This document shows, piece by piece, positions 40,901 to 49,027 of a stretch of DNA of 61,805 nt. This DNA comes from Oscillospiraceae bacterium. Lineage in GTDB: Bacteria > Bacillota > Clostridia > Oscillospirales > Oscillospiraceae. Where the stretch lies: positions 1-61,805 of the forward strand of contig SVME01000002.1 of NCBI GenBank assembly GCA_015067605.1, in the 5' to 3' direction. The notes below the pieces were generated by a model. That model ran no database searches. It saw nothing but the letters and a program-made list of their open reading frames with translations, and had not been told where the DNA came from. Numbering within the stretch: the stretch's first letter is position 1; each line of letters starts with the position of its first letter. The position numbers and the translations under genes were made by a program.

Positions 40901-41208
40901 AGCTCAGCCAGTTCCTTATACAGCGGGCTGTTGGGCACACTGCTGGTATTGGAGGAGCCGGACAAGGCAGACAGCTCCGCATAGGAGGTATGGTTGTCCT
41001 GATAAAAATCGATTGCATTGGGAGAAAGGAAGGTGGCAAGGGTACCACGGCTGCCCCAATTCAGAATCACATTGCTAAAGCCGTCAGCGTTGCCGGTTTT
41101 GTATGTGACCGTTGCGGCCGTGCCGGTAAACACCAGTCCAGACAGCAGACTCACGCACATAACCAAAGCAAGTAGCAATGATAATCCACGTTTTGCACAG
41201 GTTCTCAT
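37927..41208 (-). CDS. secreted endonuclease I-family nuclease with C-terminal type I dockerin
   Basis: 1093 aa from MRTCAKRGLS (GGAG 8 nt upstream; the track's 92 extra residues are rejected). Signal peptide to about 31. Endonuclease I domain (about 40-290) with the beta-beta-alpha metal motif WNREHTWPNSKG (His160) and LRPTSKSENSARGNKAYG. Then InlB-type repeats (ATPADGYIISGY, GYTFLGWVTAP), two beta-rich regions, and CxxC units (CEDCKSYISGHEL, CTVCGDSY). A prealbumin-like Cna-B module (TTAADGAYVFTDVADGSYTL) precedes a dockerin with two calcium loops (GDVNGDGKVNMKDW and GDVNSDGKVNMKDW). It should degrade external DNA/RNA and dock onto a cohesin. Confidence 0.9.
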   Translation of the reverse strand: MRTCAKRGLSLLLALVMCVSLLSGLVFTGTAATVTYKTGNADGFSNVILNWGSRGTLATFLSPNAIDFYQDNHTSYAELSALSGSSNTSSVPNSPLYKELAELMKDNHKIITTYNQTRDLYRFTDCQNSSNTAKGSISSFYTGIGVGPDWDGGATWNREHTWPNSKGLNGSDENDIMMLRPTSKSENSARGNKAYGESSSYFDPDSDSNGKYHLRGDVARTMLYVYVRWGNTNLWGTDGVIENKEILLKWMKEDPVDTWELGRNDSVESITGTRNVFVDYPELVFVLFGEEIPVMDTPSGEAAKGGFTITATSSNNAHGTVSVNGKNINATPADGYIISGYTLLSGDATVTRDGNVFTVIASSDCEIQINFVARTTGTVCFSEDGTIASTSTVYVDDGIMMPSHSGTPAAGYTFLGWVTAPVDQTTAAPASILRAGQQYIVTGDVTFYALYSRVDSNGSGLSSVYEAYTGLPVEGDYLIVSDGGAMEAVVSDKGRFDYKDVIITDNTIMNPSASIIWHIAPAGNYFTVYNEGVGMYAGGSGAASKGKLLDSVTDYAKWSISADQVFENYGNKTKGVTYTLRRNSNFGFACYSPSTGSGITLYKMSNGTVYYSTSCATCEHIHTAEVPEQLPDCTNYGYSAGVYCEDCKSYISGHELQAALGHDYDSVVTEPTATEQGYTTYTCTVCGDSYVDDYVDALGEQFRVSFVVPRGVTPVTGMDCGKAGITLPTAGVPTGEYEYYFVGWVTQQVDNSDSKPDYYSAGSTFNTDSAVTLYALYSYAPEGMGSGEWKLVTDAADLTSGAELVLASNVKGTVAGSLNSKYLTSVGAVFSNDYSTITTLPEDAVIFTLGGTAGQWTLTNASGQQLGGVAVKNVNWDTGVTTWSITVDEDFNATIQNTAAANGRFLYNVNSPRFLTYTSNTNTSMLLPQLYMLDGAAGTVYYTTVFENDDDGSYVSGTVESAATEGDVTVELLLGDSVVYTTTAADGAYVFTDVADGSYTLRVSKANHIARTYEITVASADVSQDAEICLIGDVNGDGKVNMKDWNVMYEHVSEKTPLTDYRYECGDVNSDGKVNMKDWNRLYDHVSETNPLW

Positions 41209-41275
41209 AAAGTCAACTCCGTTTCTACATAATATCACATGGGCATTATACCACAACAACCCCCGAATATCAATC

Positions 41276-41304
41276 TTGAATTCTGTACATTTCGATGATA
41301 AAAT
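41276..41304 (+). promoter_or_regulatory. sigma-A promoter for APH-like gene
   Basis: TTGAAT - 17 nt - TAAAAT, 23 bp before the ATG, with AGGAGG between. Confidence 0.6.
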
Positions 41305-41326
41305 GAAGAAAATAGGAGGTGTCGCC

Positions 41327-42112
41327 ATGAAAAAAAGTCCTATCGCCCTCAAATCCGACCATTTCCCCGATGCACTGCGCCCATTTCTGGATGGAGGCAC
41401 CATTTTTGACAGCAGCAGCTCCCCTGACGCGCGGGTATTTTTTATCGAAAACCAAGGACAATACTTTTTAAAGGTCGCTCCCAAAGGTAGCCTTTCCTCC
41501 GAAGCGCAAATGACACGCTACTTTCACACTTTGAGTCTATCCACTCAGGTTCTGTACTATATCAGCACCGACAAGGATTATCTTCTGACCGCCCGACTTC
41601 ATGGCGAAGATTGCCTTGATGCCAAATACATATCCCAGCCCACCCGCCTGTGCGATATCACAGCACAGCTGCTGCGCCAGCTTCACGACACCCCTCCCCT
41701 TCACTGCCCCGCCCCCCATCAAACCGCAATGCGCATCCGCCGTGCCGCCGAAAACTACCACACCAGCTGTTTCGATTCCTCCCTATTCCCTGATAACTGG
41801 GGCTATGCCTCCGCCGAGGATGCCTTCCGGGTCATCGAACAGGATGCGCCCTGCCTACACGCCGACACCCTGCTCCACGGCGATTATTGCCTGCCCAATA
41901 TTATATTGAATGATTGGCGCTTCAGCGGTTTCATCGATTTGGGTGCAGCAGGTATTGGTGACCGTCATATGGATCTGTTTTGGGGTCTGTGGTCATTGGA
42001 ATTCAACCTGAAAACCAACCGCTACAATGGGCGATTCCTGGATGTTTACGGCCGTGACAAGATTATCATGGATGTATTTCCTGTTATCGCCGCGCTGGAG
42101 GTGTTTTCATAA
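41327..42112 (+). CDS. aminoglycoside 3'-phosphotransferase-like kinase
   Basis: 261 aa from MKKSPIALKSD, with AGGAGG 7 nt upstream. APH fold: QYFLKVAPKGSLSSEAQMTRYFH (nucleotide lysine and glutamate), catalytic loop LLHGDYCLPNIILND, and metal Asp in SGFIDLGAAGIGDRHMDLFWG. The length matches APH(3') enzymes (about 260), which phosphorylate aminoglycosides. Chromosomal relatives in Clostridia may act on other small molecules, and resistance cannot be concluded. Monocistronic with its own promoter. Confidence 0.85.
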   Translation: MKKSPIALKSDHFPDALRPFLDGGTIFDSSSSPDARVFFIENQGQYFLKVAPKGSLSSEAQMTRYFHTLSLSTQVLYYISTDKDYLLTARLHGEDCLDAKYISQPTRLCDITAQLLRQLHDTPPLHCPAPHQTAMRIRRAAENYHTSCFDSSLFPDNWGYASAEDAFRVIEQDAPCLHADTLLHGDYCLPNIILNDWRFSGFIDLGAAGIGDRHMDLFWGLWSLEFNLKTNRYNGRFLDVYGRDKIIMDVFPVIAALEVFS

Positions 42113-42165
42113 CGGACCCAGCCACGAAGAAAGCTTAAAAATTGTGGAAATGATTAATTTTCGGA

Positions 42166-42194
42166 TTGTCAAACCCTTGTGATTATGCTATAAT
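42166..42194 (+). promoter_or_regulatory. sigma-A promoter for DHH-SurE operon
   Basis: TTGTCA - 17 nt - TATAAT with TGC before the -10 (extended -10), about 50 bp upstream of the first DHH gene. Confidence 0.7.
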
Positions 42195-42247
42195 AGATAA
42201 AATTCAGCATGCTTTACATTAATTGGCAGAGAGGTTGTGATTACTTG

Positions 42248-43183
42248 ATGTTTGAACGTATATTGTCTGAGATTCAAAAGGCCGATACCATCATCATCCA
42301 CCGGCATAATCGTCCGGACGGAGATGCTCTGGGAAGCCAGCTTGGCATGAAGCATATTATCCTTGAAAACTTCCCCGGAAAGACAGTCTATACCGTAGGC
42401 GACGATGCTCGGTTCTTTTCATTTATGACAGATTCCGCTATGGATGAAATTCCCGATTCTACCTACGAAAATGCGCTGGCAATCATATTGGATACCGCCT
42501 CACGGCCCCTTATCAGCGATGACCGCTATGCTCTGGCTCCCCGCTCTGTCCGCATGGATCATCACATTTTCTGCGAAAAGATTGCCGATGAAGAAGTGGT
42601 GGATACCAGCTTTGAAAGCTGCTGTGGACTGGTGACCCAGTTTGCGGTGGAGAGCGGCCTGAAAATCAATCCCATCGCAGCCAGAAGCCTGTATACCGGC
42701 ATGGTCACTGACTCCGGCCGCTTCCGCTATGACGGTACCAGCGCCCGTACCTTCCATCTGGCCTCTGTACTGATGGAAGCCGGCATCGATACCAACGAGC
42801 TGTTCCGAAATCTCTACGCAGACGATTTCGCCAGCAAACAACTGAAGGCGAAGTTTATCCTGAAAATCCAGTTCAGCCCGGACAACGTAGCCTATATCTA
42901 CACCGACAAGGAAGAATTTGATTCCCTTGGGGTGGACGTGTTCACAGTATCCCGAGCCATGACCAATACCATGGCAGATATCAAAGGCGTAGATATCTGG
43001 GTCAACTTCACAGAAACAGAAAAGGGTGTTCTGTGCGAGATTCGCTCTAACCGCTATAACATCAACCCCATCGCCGTAAAGTACGGAGGCGGCGGACACG
43101 CCAAGGCCAGCGGCGCAACAGTCCCCGACCGTGCCACCGCCATGGCCATGCTGGCCGATTTGGGTGCTATAAAAGGAGAATGA
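42248..43183 (+). CDS. DHH-family phosphoesterase (NrnA-like), copy 1
   Basis: 311 aa from MFERILSEIQ; the TTG one codon earlier is also possible. N-terminal DHH domain: IIHRHNRPDGDALGSQLG, AIILDTASRP, and VRMDHHIF, whose DHH triad binds Mn. C-terminal DHHA1: YNINPIAVKYGGGGHAKASGAT. NrnA-type enzymes cut 2-5-nt oligoribonucleotides and pAp to mononucleotides in the cytosol. First gene of an operon with a second DHH gene and surE. Confidence 0.9.
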   Translation: MFERILSEIQKADTIIIHRHNRPDGDALGSQLGMKHIILENFPGKTVYTVGDDARFFSFMTDSAMDEIPDSTYENALAIILDTASRPLISDDRYALAPRSVRMDHHIFCEKIADEEVVDTSFESCCGLVTQFAVESGLKINPIAARSLYTGMVTDSGRFRYDGTSARTFHLASVLMEAGIDTNELFRNLYADDFASKQLKAKFILKIQFSPDNVAYIYTDKEEFDSLGVDVFTVSRAMTNTMADIKGVDIWVNFTETEKGVLCEIRSNRYNINPIAVKYGGGGHAKASGATVPDRATAMAMLADLGAIKGE

Positions 43184-43186
43184 TAT

Positions 43187-44173
43187 ATGAATCGAGAGAT
43201 AAAAGAAAAGATTTTGCAGAAGATTAAAGATTACGACCGGATTATGCTGTTCCGTCATATCCGCAACGACGGCGACTGCGTTGGTGCCACCAAGGGCTTC
43301 AAACGGATTTTGCAGCTGTCCTTCCCCGAAAAGGAGATTTATCTGATTGACGCGGATACCGCCAAATATCTGGAGTTCATGGGTCCCGAAGACGAGCCTG
43401 TTGCGGACGAGCTGTACACCGATGCCCTTGGCATCGTCATCGATACCGCCACCGAAAACCGCATCTCCAACAAAAAGTATACCCTCTGCAAAGAGATTAT
43501 CAAAATTGACCACCACATCCCCCTGACGGATTATGGTTGTCTTGTCTGGGTAGAAGAGGAGCGCTCCTCCGCCTGTGAGATGATTGTAGACTTCTACAAC
43601 ACCTTCAAGGATGAGCTGAAAATCGACTCCGAGGCGGCCACCCACCTGTATACCGGCATGGTCACCGACTCCGGTCGTTTCAAATATGACGGCGTATCCG
43701 GCGATACTCTGCGCAATGCCGCCACCCTGCTGGACGTGGGTGTGGATACCCAGACCCTGTTCGCCCGACTATATCTGGAAGCCTTCGAGTATCTGAAATT
43801 CAAGGCCCAAATCTATCAGAGGATGCAGATTACCGAAAATGGCGTTGCCTATATTTATATTGATAAAGCCATGCAGGAGGAGTTCAACCTGACGCTGGAG
43901 CAGGCCAGTGCCTGCGTGGGCACACTGGATTCCATCCGTGGATGCATCTGTTGGATGGTATTCATCGATAATAACGACGAAGAAGGCTCAATCCGTGTCC
44001 GTCTGCGTTCCCGGTTCGTCCACGTAAATCCCATTGCTGAGAAATACCGTGGCGGCGGTCATGCCTGTGCCTGCGGTGCCACGGTTTACAGTGTGGAAGA
44101 AATGAATGCTCTTCTGCGTGATGCCGACGCTCTGGTCAAGGAGTATAAGCAGACCCACGAGGATTGGCTATGA
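43187..44173 (+). CDS. DHH-family phosphoesterase (NrnA-like), copy 2
   Basis: 328 aa, 3 bp after copy 1. Same plan: MLFRHIRNDGDCVGATKGF, GIVIDTATENR, IIKIDHHIPLT, and C-terminal FVHVNPIAEKYRGGGHACACGAT. It shares GMVTDSGRFKYDG and the domain order with copy 1 (GMVTDSGRFRYDG), so the pair is a tandem duplication. The divergence suggests different substrates, such as RNA versus DNA oligonucleotides or linear/cyclic dinucleotide products. Confidence 0.9.
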   Translation: MNREIKEKILQKIKDYDRIMLFRHIRNDGDCVGATKGFKRILQLSFPEKEIYLIDADTAKYLEFMGPEDEPVADELYTDALGIVIDTATENRISNKKYTLCKEIIKIDHHIPLTDYGCLVWVEEERSSACEMIVDFYNTFKDELKIDSEAATHLYTGMVTDSGRFKYDGVSGDTLRNAATLLDVGVDTQTLFARLYLEAFEYLKFKAQIYQRMQITENGVAYIYIDKAMQEEFNLTLEQASACVGTLDSIRGCICWMVFIDNNDEEGSIRVRLRSRFVHVNPIAEKYRGGGHACACGATVYSVEEMNALLRDADALVKEYKQTHEDWL

Positions 44174-44886
44174 GAATACTGATAACCAATGACGACAGCG
44201 TTTCCGCCAGCCAGCTGCTGCCGCTGATTCGCTGGTGTCAGCAGCTGGGAGAAGTAACCACCGTTGTTCCAGCCTTTGAGCAGAGCGGGAAAAGCCACAG
44301 CATCGAGCTGCACAAGCCCTTCACGGTTGGTCAGCGGGAGCTTTCCCCCGGCATCACCGTTCACACAGTAGATTCCTCCCCTGCCGATTGCGTTCGCTAT
44401 GCGCTGTTTGGCTTAGGTCTTGAATTTGACCTAGTCATTTCCGGCATCAACCGTGGCTTCAATATCGGTACGGATGTGATGTACTCCGGTACGGTAGCAG
44501 CTATTTTCGAAGCAGCGCTGCTGGGCATACCGGCGGTTGCTTTCTCCACCAGCCCCGGCTATTATGAGCAGGCCGTAACCCATCTGGATCAAATATTGGA
44601 ATATATCCGCCAAAACCGGCTGATGGATATCCACAGCCTCTACAATATCAATATTCCTCCGGAGCCAAAAAGCATCCTGATTACCCGTCAGGGCGGGGCC
44701 TATTACTCCGACGATTTCCATATCAATGACGGGCTTTGCACCCCCTGCGGCAAATGTGTCTTTGTTCCCTCCGGTGATTTGACGCTGGATACGGACGCTG
44801 TCATGGAAGGCTATATCTCCATCACACCGCTGACAATCGTCCGCACCCACATGGATATCTTCCGCAAACTCACCGAACAAAAATAA
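44170..44886 (+). CDS. surE: 5'/3'-nucleotidase SurE
   Basis: 238 aa from MRILITNDDS; the ATG overlaps the DHH stop (ATGA), preceded by GAGG. SurE motifs: ILITNDDSVSAS, EQSGKSHSIELHKPF, DSSPADCVRYALFGL, SGINRGFNIGTDVMYSGTVAAIFEAALLGIPAVAFS. It is a metal-dependent phosphatase releasing nucleosides from nucleoside monophosphates. Functionally it follows the oligonucleotide-cleaving DHH enzymes in the same operon. Confidence 0.95.
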   Translation: MRILITNDDSVSASQLLPLIRWCQQLGEVTTVVPAFEQSGKSHSIELHKPFTVGQRELSPGITVHTVDSSPADCVRYALFGLGLEFDLVISGINRGFNIGTDVMYSGTVAAIFEAALLGIPAVAFSTSPGYYEQAVTHLDQILEYIRQNRLMDIHSLYNINIPPEPKSILITRQGGAYYSDDFHINDGLCTPCGKCVFVPSGDLTLDTDAVMEGYISITPLTIVRTHMDIFRKLTEQK

Positions 44887-44896
44887 AGGAGTTGCT

Positions 44897-46036
44897 ATGC
44901 ACAGAAGCTTTCGATTATCCACCGCGCTGGACATCGATGATTTGCTGCTGGAGTGCGTCCCCTACGCCATCCGGCTGGCCAATGAAAAATACAAATTCGA
45001 CCCACCGCTCAGCATCTACGAGGTAGACCGATGGGGAAAGCTGGGCACTCGTGCGGACGTGATTTTTGAATTCATGAACGACCCCGAATTCTTCAAAAAC
45101 CAGCCAGCAATCAAGGGAGCAAGAGAATTCGTCCAGAAACTGTCCCAGATGACGGAGGTATTCGTTTCCACCGCCGTCTGGCCCCAGTATATGAGCATCC
45201 GGTTCCAGCGAATTCTAGAGCAATTTCCGGAGATTCCGTCGGATCATATTCTGATGGGCTCCCGTAAAGATAAAATCGATGTGGACATCCTATTTGACGA
45301 TGGAATGCACAACATCCTCAATTCCAATGCCGCCTACCCCATTCTGATGCGCCGCCCGTGGAACCGAGAGGCAACGGGCATTCTGGCGGTGAATACCTAC
45401 GATGAATTCTTGAAATTAGTTGAAATCATCGCAGACAGCTACAGCATCAAGCCAGAAAAACTGATTCTGTGTGAACCCAGTATCGTAGTACTGGTTGGCC
45501 CCTCCGGCAGCGGAAAGAACGACGTGGCCCGTGGCTTGCTGGAAAGAACGGATTGCTTTGAAAAGCTGATTAGCTATACCACCGATAAAAACGCTCCGGC
45601 ACAGCAGGATGGCTGGTACCATTATGTGCCGGAGGCCGACTTTCACGCCATGTGTGAATCCGGCCAGATGTTCGAGTCAACTACCTATGCCAACCATTCC
45701 TACGGCTCGAAGAAAAGCGATGTGGAGCGAATCTTATCCAGCGGAAAACACGTTTTAACTGTCATGGACATCTGTGGTGCCATGGCCATGAAAACCCACT
45801 TCGACCATGTGATAACCATATATATCAAGCGGGACAAACGGTCACTGCTGACCTCCATTTTGGAAAAGGATTCGGTAACAGCTGATAAGGTCAATCGCTT
45901 GCTTTCCATCGAGGCAGAAACCAAAAACGCCCAGATATGCGATTATGTGATTCGCCATCACAGTCGCAGCCAGACGGTAGAGCAGATATGCAGACGGCTG
46001 GACATCAGCTTTTCCCGCATTGCGGAAAATAGCTAA
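44897..46036 (+). CDS. fusion of HAD 5'(3')-nucleotidase and guanylate kinase-like domain
   Basis: 379 aa. Residues 1-180 resemble 5'(3')-deoxyribonucleotidases of the HAD group: motif I TALDIDDLLLE, motif II VFVSTAVWP, motif III MGSRKDKIDVDILFDDGMHN. Residues 195-375 resemble guanylate kinase: P-loop VLVGPSGSGKNDVARGLLE, KLISYTTDKNAPAQQDGWYH and YVPEADFHAMCESGQMFE. One half removes phosphate from nucleotides, the other would add phosphate to GMP/dGMP, an unusual pairing. It lies 10 bp after surE with AAAGGAG. Start ATG clear. Several kinase positions differ from consensus (YTTDKNAP for YTTRxPRP). Confidence 0.8.
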   Translation: MHRSFRLSTALDIDDLLLECVPYAIRLANEKYKFDPPLSIYEVDRWGKLGTRADVIFEFMNDPEFFKNQPAIKGAREFVQKLSQMTEVFVSTAVWPQYMSIRFQRILEQFPEIPSDHILMGSRKDKIDVDILFDDGMHNILNSNAAYPILMRRPWNREATGILAVNTYDEFLKLVEIIADSYSIKPEKLILCEPSIVVLVGPSGSGKNDVARGLLERTDCFEKLISYTTDKNAPAQQDGWYHYVPEADFHAMCESGQMFESTTYANHSYGSKKSDVERILSSGKHVLTVMDICGAMAMKTHFDHVITIYIKRDKRSLLTSILEKDSVTADKVNRLLSIEAETKNAQICDYVIRHHSRSQTVEQICRRLDISFSRIAENS

Positions 46037-46130
46037 TTGGTTAGTACGCCGTATGCAGACAGCTAAAATTGTTCAAAATATAGAATGTTGCCATATCAGA
46101 TAAATTTTTGTGGAAATTTGACAAAGAATA

Positions 46131-46139
46131 TGCTATAAT
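46131..46139 (+). promoter_or_regulatory. extended -10 promoter upstream of RDD/ABC operon
   Basis: TGCTATAAT, an extended -10 element, 45 bp before the RDD gene. No good -35 at 17 bp. Confidence 0.4.
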
Positions 46140-46183
46140 ATCTGGACAGAGATTATGCGCATTGCAAAAAGGAGTGGATGCCG

Positions 46184-46951
46184 ATGATAACAGACATACA
46201 AAAGGCAAGCCTTCTCAAGCGAGTCGCCGCCGGAATTTTCGACGGAATCCTGCTATGTATACTAGCCGTAGGCTTTGCATGGTTGCTGACCAGTGCGATG
46301 GATTACGATGGCAACAGCGCAAAGCTTTTAGATAGCAAGCGTCAGTACGAACAGGCGTATGGTGTCAGCTTTGATATCACGCAGGAACAGTACGATGCAC
46401 TTTCCGAAGCGGAGCGTGCGAATTATGATGCCGCCAGTAAGGCTTGCAACGCTGACCCTGCTGTACAGCAGACCTTCAATCTTCTGTACAACATCATTTT
46501 GCTGAGCATTACCTTCAGCATACTACTGGCCGTAGCAGTGCTTGAGTTTTTCATCCCGCTCATCCTGAAAAACGGCCAGACCGTCGGCAAGAAGATATTC
46601 AGCATCGGTCTTATCCGGGTGGACAGTGTCCAGTTGACCACATTGCAGCTGTTCGTCCGATCCATTCTCGGCAAGTACACCATTGAGTTGATGATTCCGG
46701 TGTATCTGATTCTGATGATGTTCGTCGGAATGCCGGTGGGCGCCATTGGTGTGTTTATCATCGGTGCGATTGTACTTGCTCAAATCATTCTGCTCATCGT
46801 CACCCCTACAAACTCCATGATTCACGATAAGATGGCCGGAACGGTTGCCGTAGACCTTGCAAGCCAAATGGTATTCCGGACCACCCAAGACCTGATTGCG
46901 TATAAAGCAAAAATCCATGCGGAGCAAGCGGCCCGCTCAAATTACAAATAA
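46184..46951 (+). CDS. RDD-family membrane protein
   Basis: 255 aa from MITDIQKASL (AAGGAG 9 nt upstream). RDD domain: LLKRVAAGIFDGILLCILAVGFAWLL, then three more TM helices and the typical NGQTVGKKIFSIGLIRVD and NSMIHDKMAGTVAV. Inserted between TM1 and TM2 is a charged 60-residue region. RDD proteins are of uncertain transport role. First gene of the ABC operon (21-bp gap). Confidence 0.85.
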   Translation: MITDIQKASLLKRVAAGIFDGILLCILAVGFAWLLTSAMDYDGNSAKLLDSKRQYEQAYGVSFDITQEQYDALSEAERANYDAASKACNADPAVQQTFNLLYNIILLSITFSILLAVAVLEFFIPLILKNGQTVGKKIFSIGLIRVDSVQLTTLQLFVRSILGKYTIELMIPVYLILMMFVGMPVGAIGVFIIGAIVLAQIILLIVTPTNSMIHDKMAGTVAVDLASQMVFRTTQDLIAYKAKIHAEQAARSNYK

Positions 46952-46972
46952 AAATTTTGGAAGGGAATCAGT

Positions 46973-48076
46973 ATGAAAGTAGTATTGGAAAATCTGACAA
47001 AAATTTTTCCCAGCCGGGACAAAAAATCCGGCAAAGAGGTCGTTGCGGTCAACAACTTCACCTTTGAGATTCCGGACGGTAAGCTGATTGGCTTGCTGGG
47101 CCCCTCCGGCTGCGGCAAGAGCACTACGCTGTACATGATTAGCGGACTGCAGAAGCCCACCAGCGGCAAAATCTTCTTCGGTGAGGACGATGTCACGGAG
47201 CTGTCCACCGAAAATCGCGGCATTGGTCTAGTGTTCCAGAACTATGCGCTGTACCCCCACATGACCGTCAAGCAGAACATCCTGTTCCCTCTGCAAAACC
47301 TGAAAGGCAAGGATAAGCTGCCCAAAAACGAAATGCTGGAACGTGCCCACCACGCTGCCGCTCTGGTTCAAATCGACGAGCTGATGGAGCGTAAGCCCAG
47401 CGAGCTGTCCGGCGGTCAGCAGCAACGTGTGGCCATTGCCCGCGCGCTGGTTAAGATGCCCCGTGTGTTGCTACTGGACGAGCCTTTGTCCAATCTGGAC
47501 GCTCGCCTGCGTCTGCAGACCCGTGAGGAGATTCGTCGTATCCAGAAGGAAACCGGTATCACCACCGTTTTTGTTACCCACGATCAGGAAGAGGCCATGT
47601 CCATCTCCGATTTGATTGTGGTTATGAAGCTGGGTGTTGTGCAGCAGATTGGCCAGCCTCAGGAGGTTTACGACAACCCCAGCAACCTGTTCGTCGCTAA
47701 ATTCTTGGGCACTCCCCCCATCAATGTGTTCACCGGCTCCGTCCAAAACGGTAAGCTGTATCTGGGCGAGGAAGCCGTTCTGGATGTCCCCGGCGTTGCC
47801 GACCAGCCTGTTATTGTTGGCATCCGTCCCGAGGGCTTTGAGCTTTCCAACAACGGTGCCCTTACCTGCGGTCTGAACAATGTAGAGGTCATGGGGCGTG
47901 ATGTAAGCATCGTATCCACGCACGCCGCCTCTGTCAACCCCGTTGTCCGCTCCATCATCAATGCAGACAACCGTATCGATACATCCTCCGCTACCGTCCG
48001 CTACAACCTCAAGCCTCATAAGGTGTTCCTGTTCAACAGCGAAACCGAGGAACGGATTCAATTCGAGGTGAAATAA
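46973..48076 (+). CDS. CUT1-type ABC transporter ATPase (MsmK/UgpC-like)
   Basis: 367 aa. Walker A LLGPSGCGKSTTLYM, signature LSGGQQQRVAIARAL, Walker B RVLLLDEPLSNLDARLRLQ, H-loop VFVTHDQEEAMS, and a C-terminal TOBE/MalK regulatory domain. It energises the two permeases that follow 2 bp downstream. The CUT1 group usually imports oligosaccharides or glycerol-phosphates; in this operon the genes after it are nucleic-acid proteins. Confidence 0.93.
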   Translation: MKVVLENLTKIFPSRDKKSGKEVVAVNNFTFEIPDGKLIGLLGPSGCGKSTTLYMISGLQKPTSGKIFFGEDDVTELSTENRGIGLVFQNYALYPHMTVKQNILFPLQNLKGKDKLPKNEMLERAHHAAALVQIDELMERKPSELSGGQQQRVAIARALVKMPRVLLLDEPLSNLDARLRLQTREEIRRIQKETGITTVFVTHDQEEAMSISDLIVVMKLGVVQQIGQPQEVYDNPSNLFVAKFLGTPPINVFTGSVQNGKLYLGEEAVLDVPGVADQPVIVGIRPEGFELSNNGALTCGLNNVEVMGRDVSIVSTHAASVNPVVRSIINADNRIDTSSATVRYNLKPHKVFLFNSETEERIQFEVK

Positions 48077-48078
48077 TT

Positions 48079-49014
48079 ATGGTAGATAGTAAACAGCACT
48101 GGAAAGCATGGCTATACTTGGCACCAGCCATCGTATTGCTGCTCATCTTTACCGTATGGCCCATTTTCAATACCGTTGCGATGGCATTCCAGAATGGTTA
48201 CAGATCTCTTGGCAGTATCGCTCAGGTGGAATACTCTTGGGGCGTTGAAAACTTCCAGAAGGTCATAGAATACAGCGACTTTAAGATTTGTCTTCAGAAT
48301 ACCATTCTGCTCTGTGTCACCACTGTTCCGATTTCTACGATTCTGGCTCTGCTGATTGCCGTGGCTCTGAACTCCATCAAGCCCCTGCAAAAGATTCTGC
48401 AGACCATCTTCTTCCTGCCCTATGTTACCAACTCCATCGCCATCGGCATGGTCTTCGCCGCAATGTTTAATATTGTCGGCCTGAAACCCGAGGGTGTGCC
48501 AGATACTTGGGGTATCATAAACAACGTTGTCATGTTTTTCGGGGGCGAGCCAATCAACTGGATGAACCCTGGCTCCTCCTACGTAGCAAACATGGCAGTC
48601 ATGATTATTTATATTGTATGGAACGCCCTCCCCTTCAAGATTTTGATTTTGCTGGGCGGCCTCCAGAGCATCAACAAGCAGTACTATGATGCGGCTAAGG
48701 TCGATGGCACCCCCCGCAGAAGAGTATTCACCAAAATCACCGTACCGCTGCTGTCCCCCATGCTGGCCTATGTTATCATCACCGGCTTCATCGGTGGCTT
48801 CAAGGAATACTCCAGCATCATCGGTATATTTGGCGACAAAATGGGACCTGCAGACGATGCCGGCCGTTTGAACACCATGGTTGGATACATCTACTCCTCC
48901 ATGGCCGACAGCAGACAGGGTCTTGCCAGTGCGGCAGCGCTGATTCTGTTCGGTATTATTCTTGTTGTTACCACGATTAATAATCAGGTCATCAAGAAGC
49001 GCGTTCATTATTGA
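48079..49014 (+). CDS. ABC transporter permease (MalF/UgpA-like)
   Basis: 311 aa, six TM helices. Starts KAWLYLAPAIVLLLIFTVWPI. The EAA coupling loop is YYDAAKVDGTPRRRVFTKITVPLLSPML. Partner of the next permease, 13 bp apart. Confidence 0.92.
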   Translation: MVDSKQHWKAWLYLAPAIVLLLIFTVWPIFNTVAMAFQNGYRSLGSIAQVEYSWGVENFQKVIEYSDFKICLQNTILLCVTTVPISTILALLIAVALNSIKPLQKILQTIFFLPYVTNSIAIGMVFAAMFNIVGLKPEGVPDTWGIINNVVMFFGGEPINWMNPGSSYVANMAVMIIYIVWNALPFKILILLGGLQSINKQYYDAAKVDGTPRRRVFTKITVPLLSPMLAYVIITGFIGGFKEYSSIIGIFGDKMGPADDAGRLNTMVGYIYSSMADSRQGLASAAALILFGIILVVTTINNQVIKKRVHY

Positions 49015-49027
49015 GAGGTGACCATGT

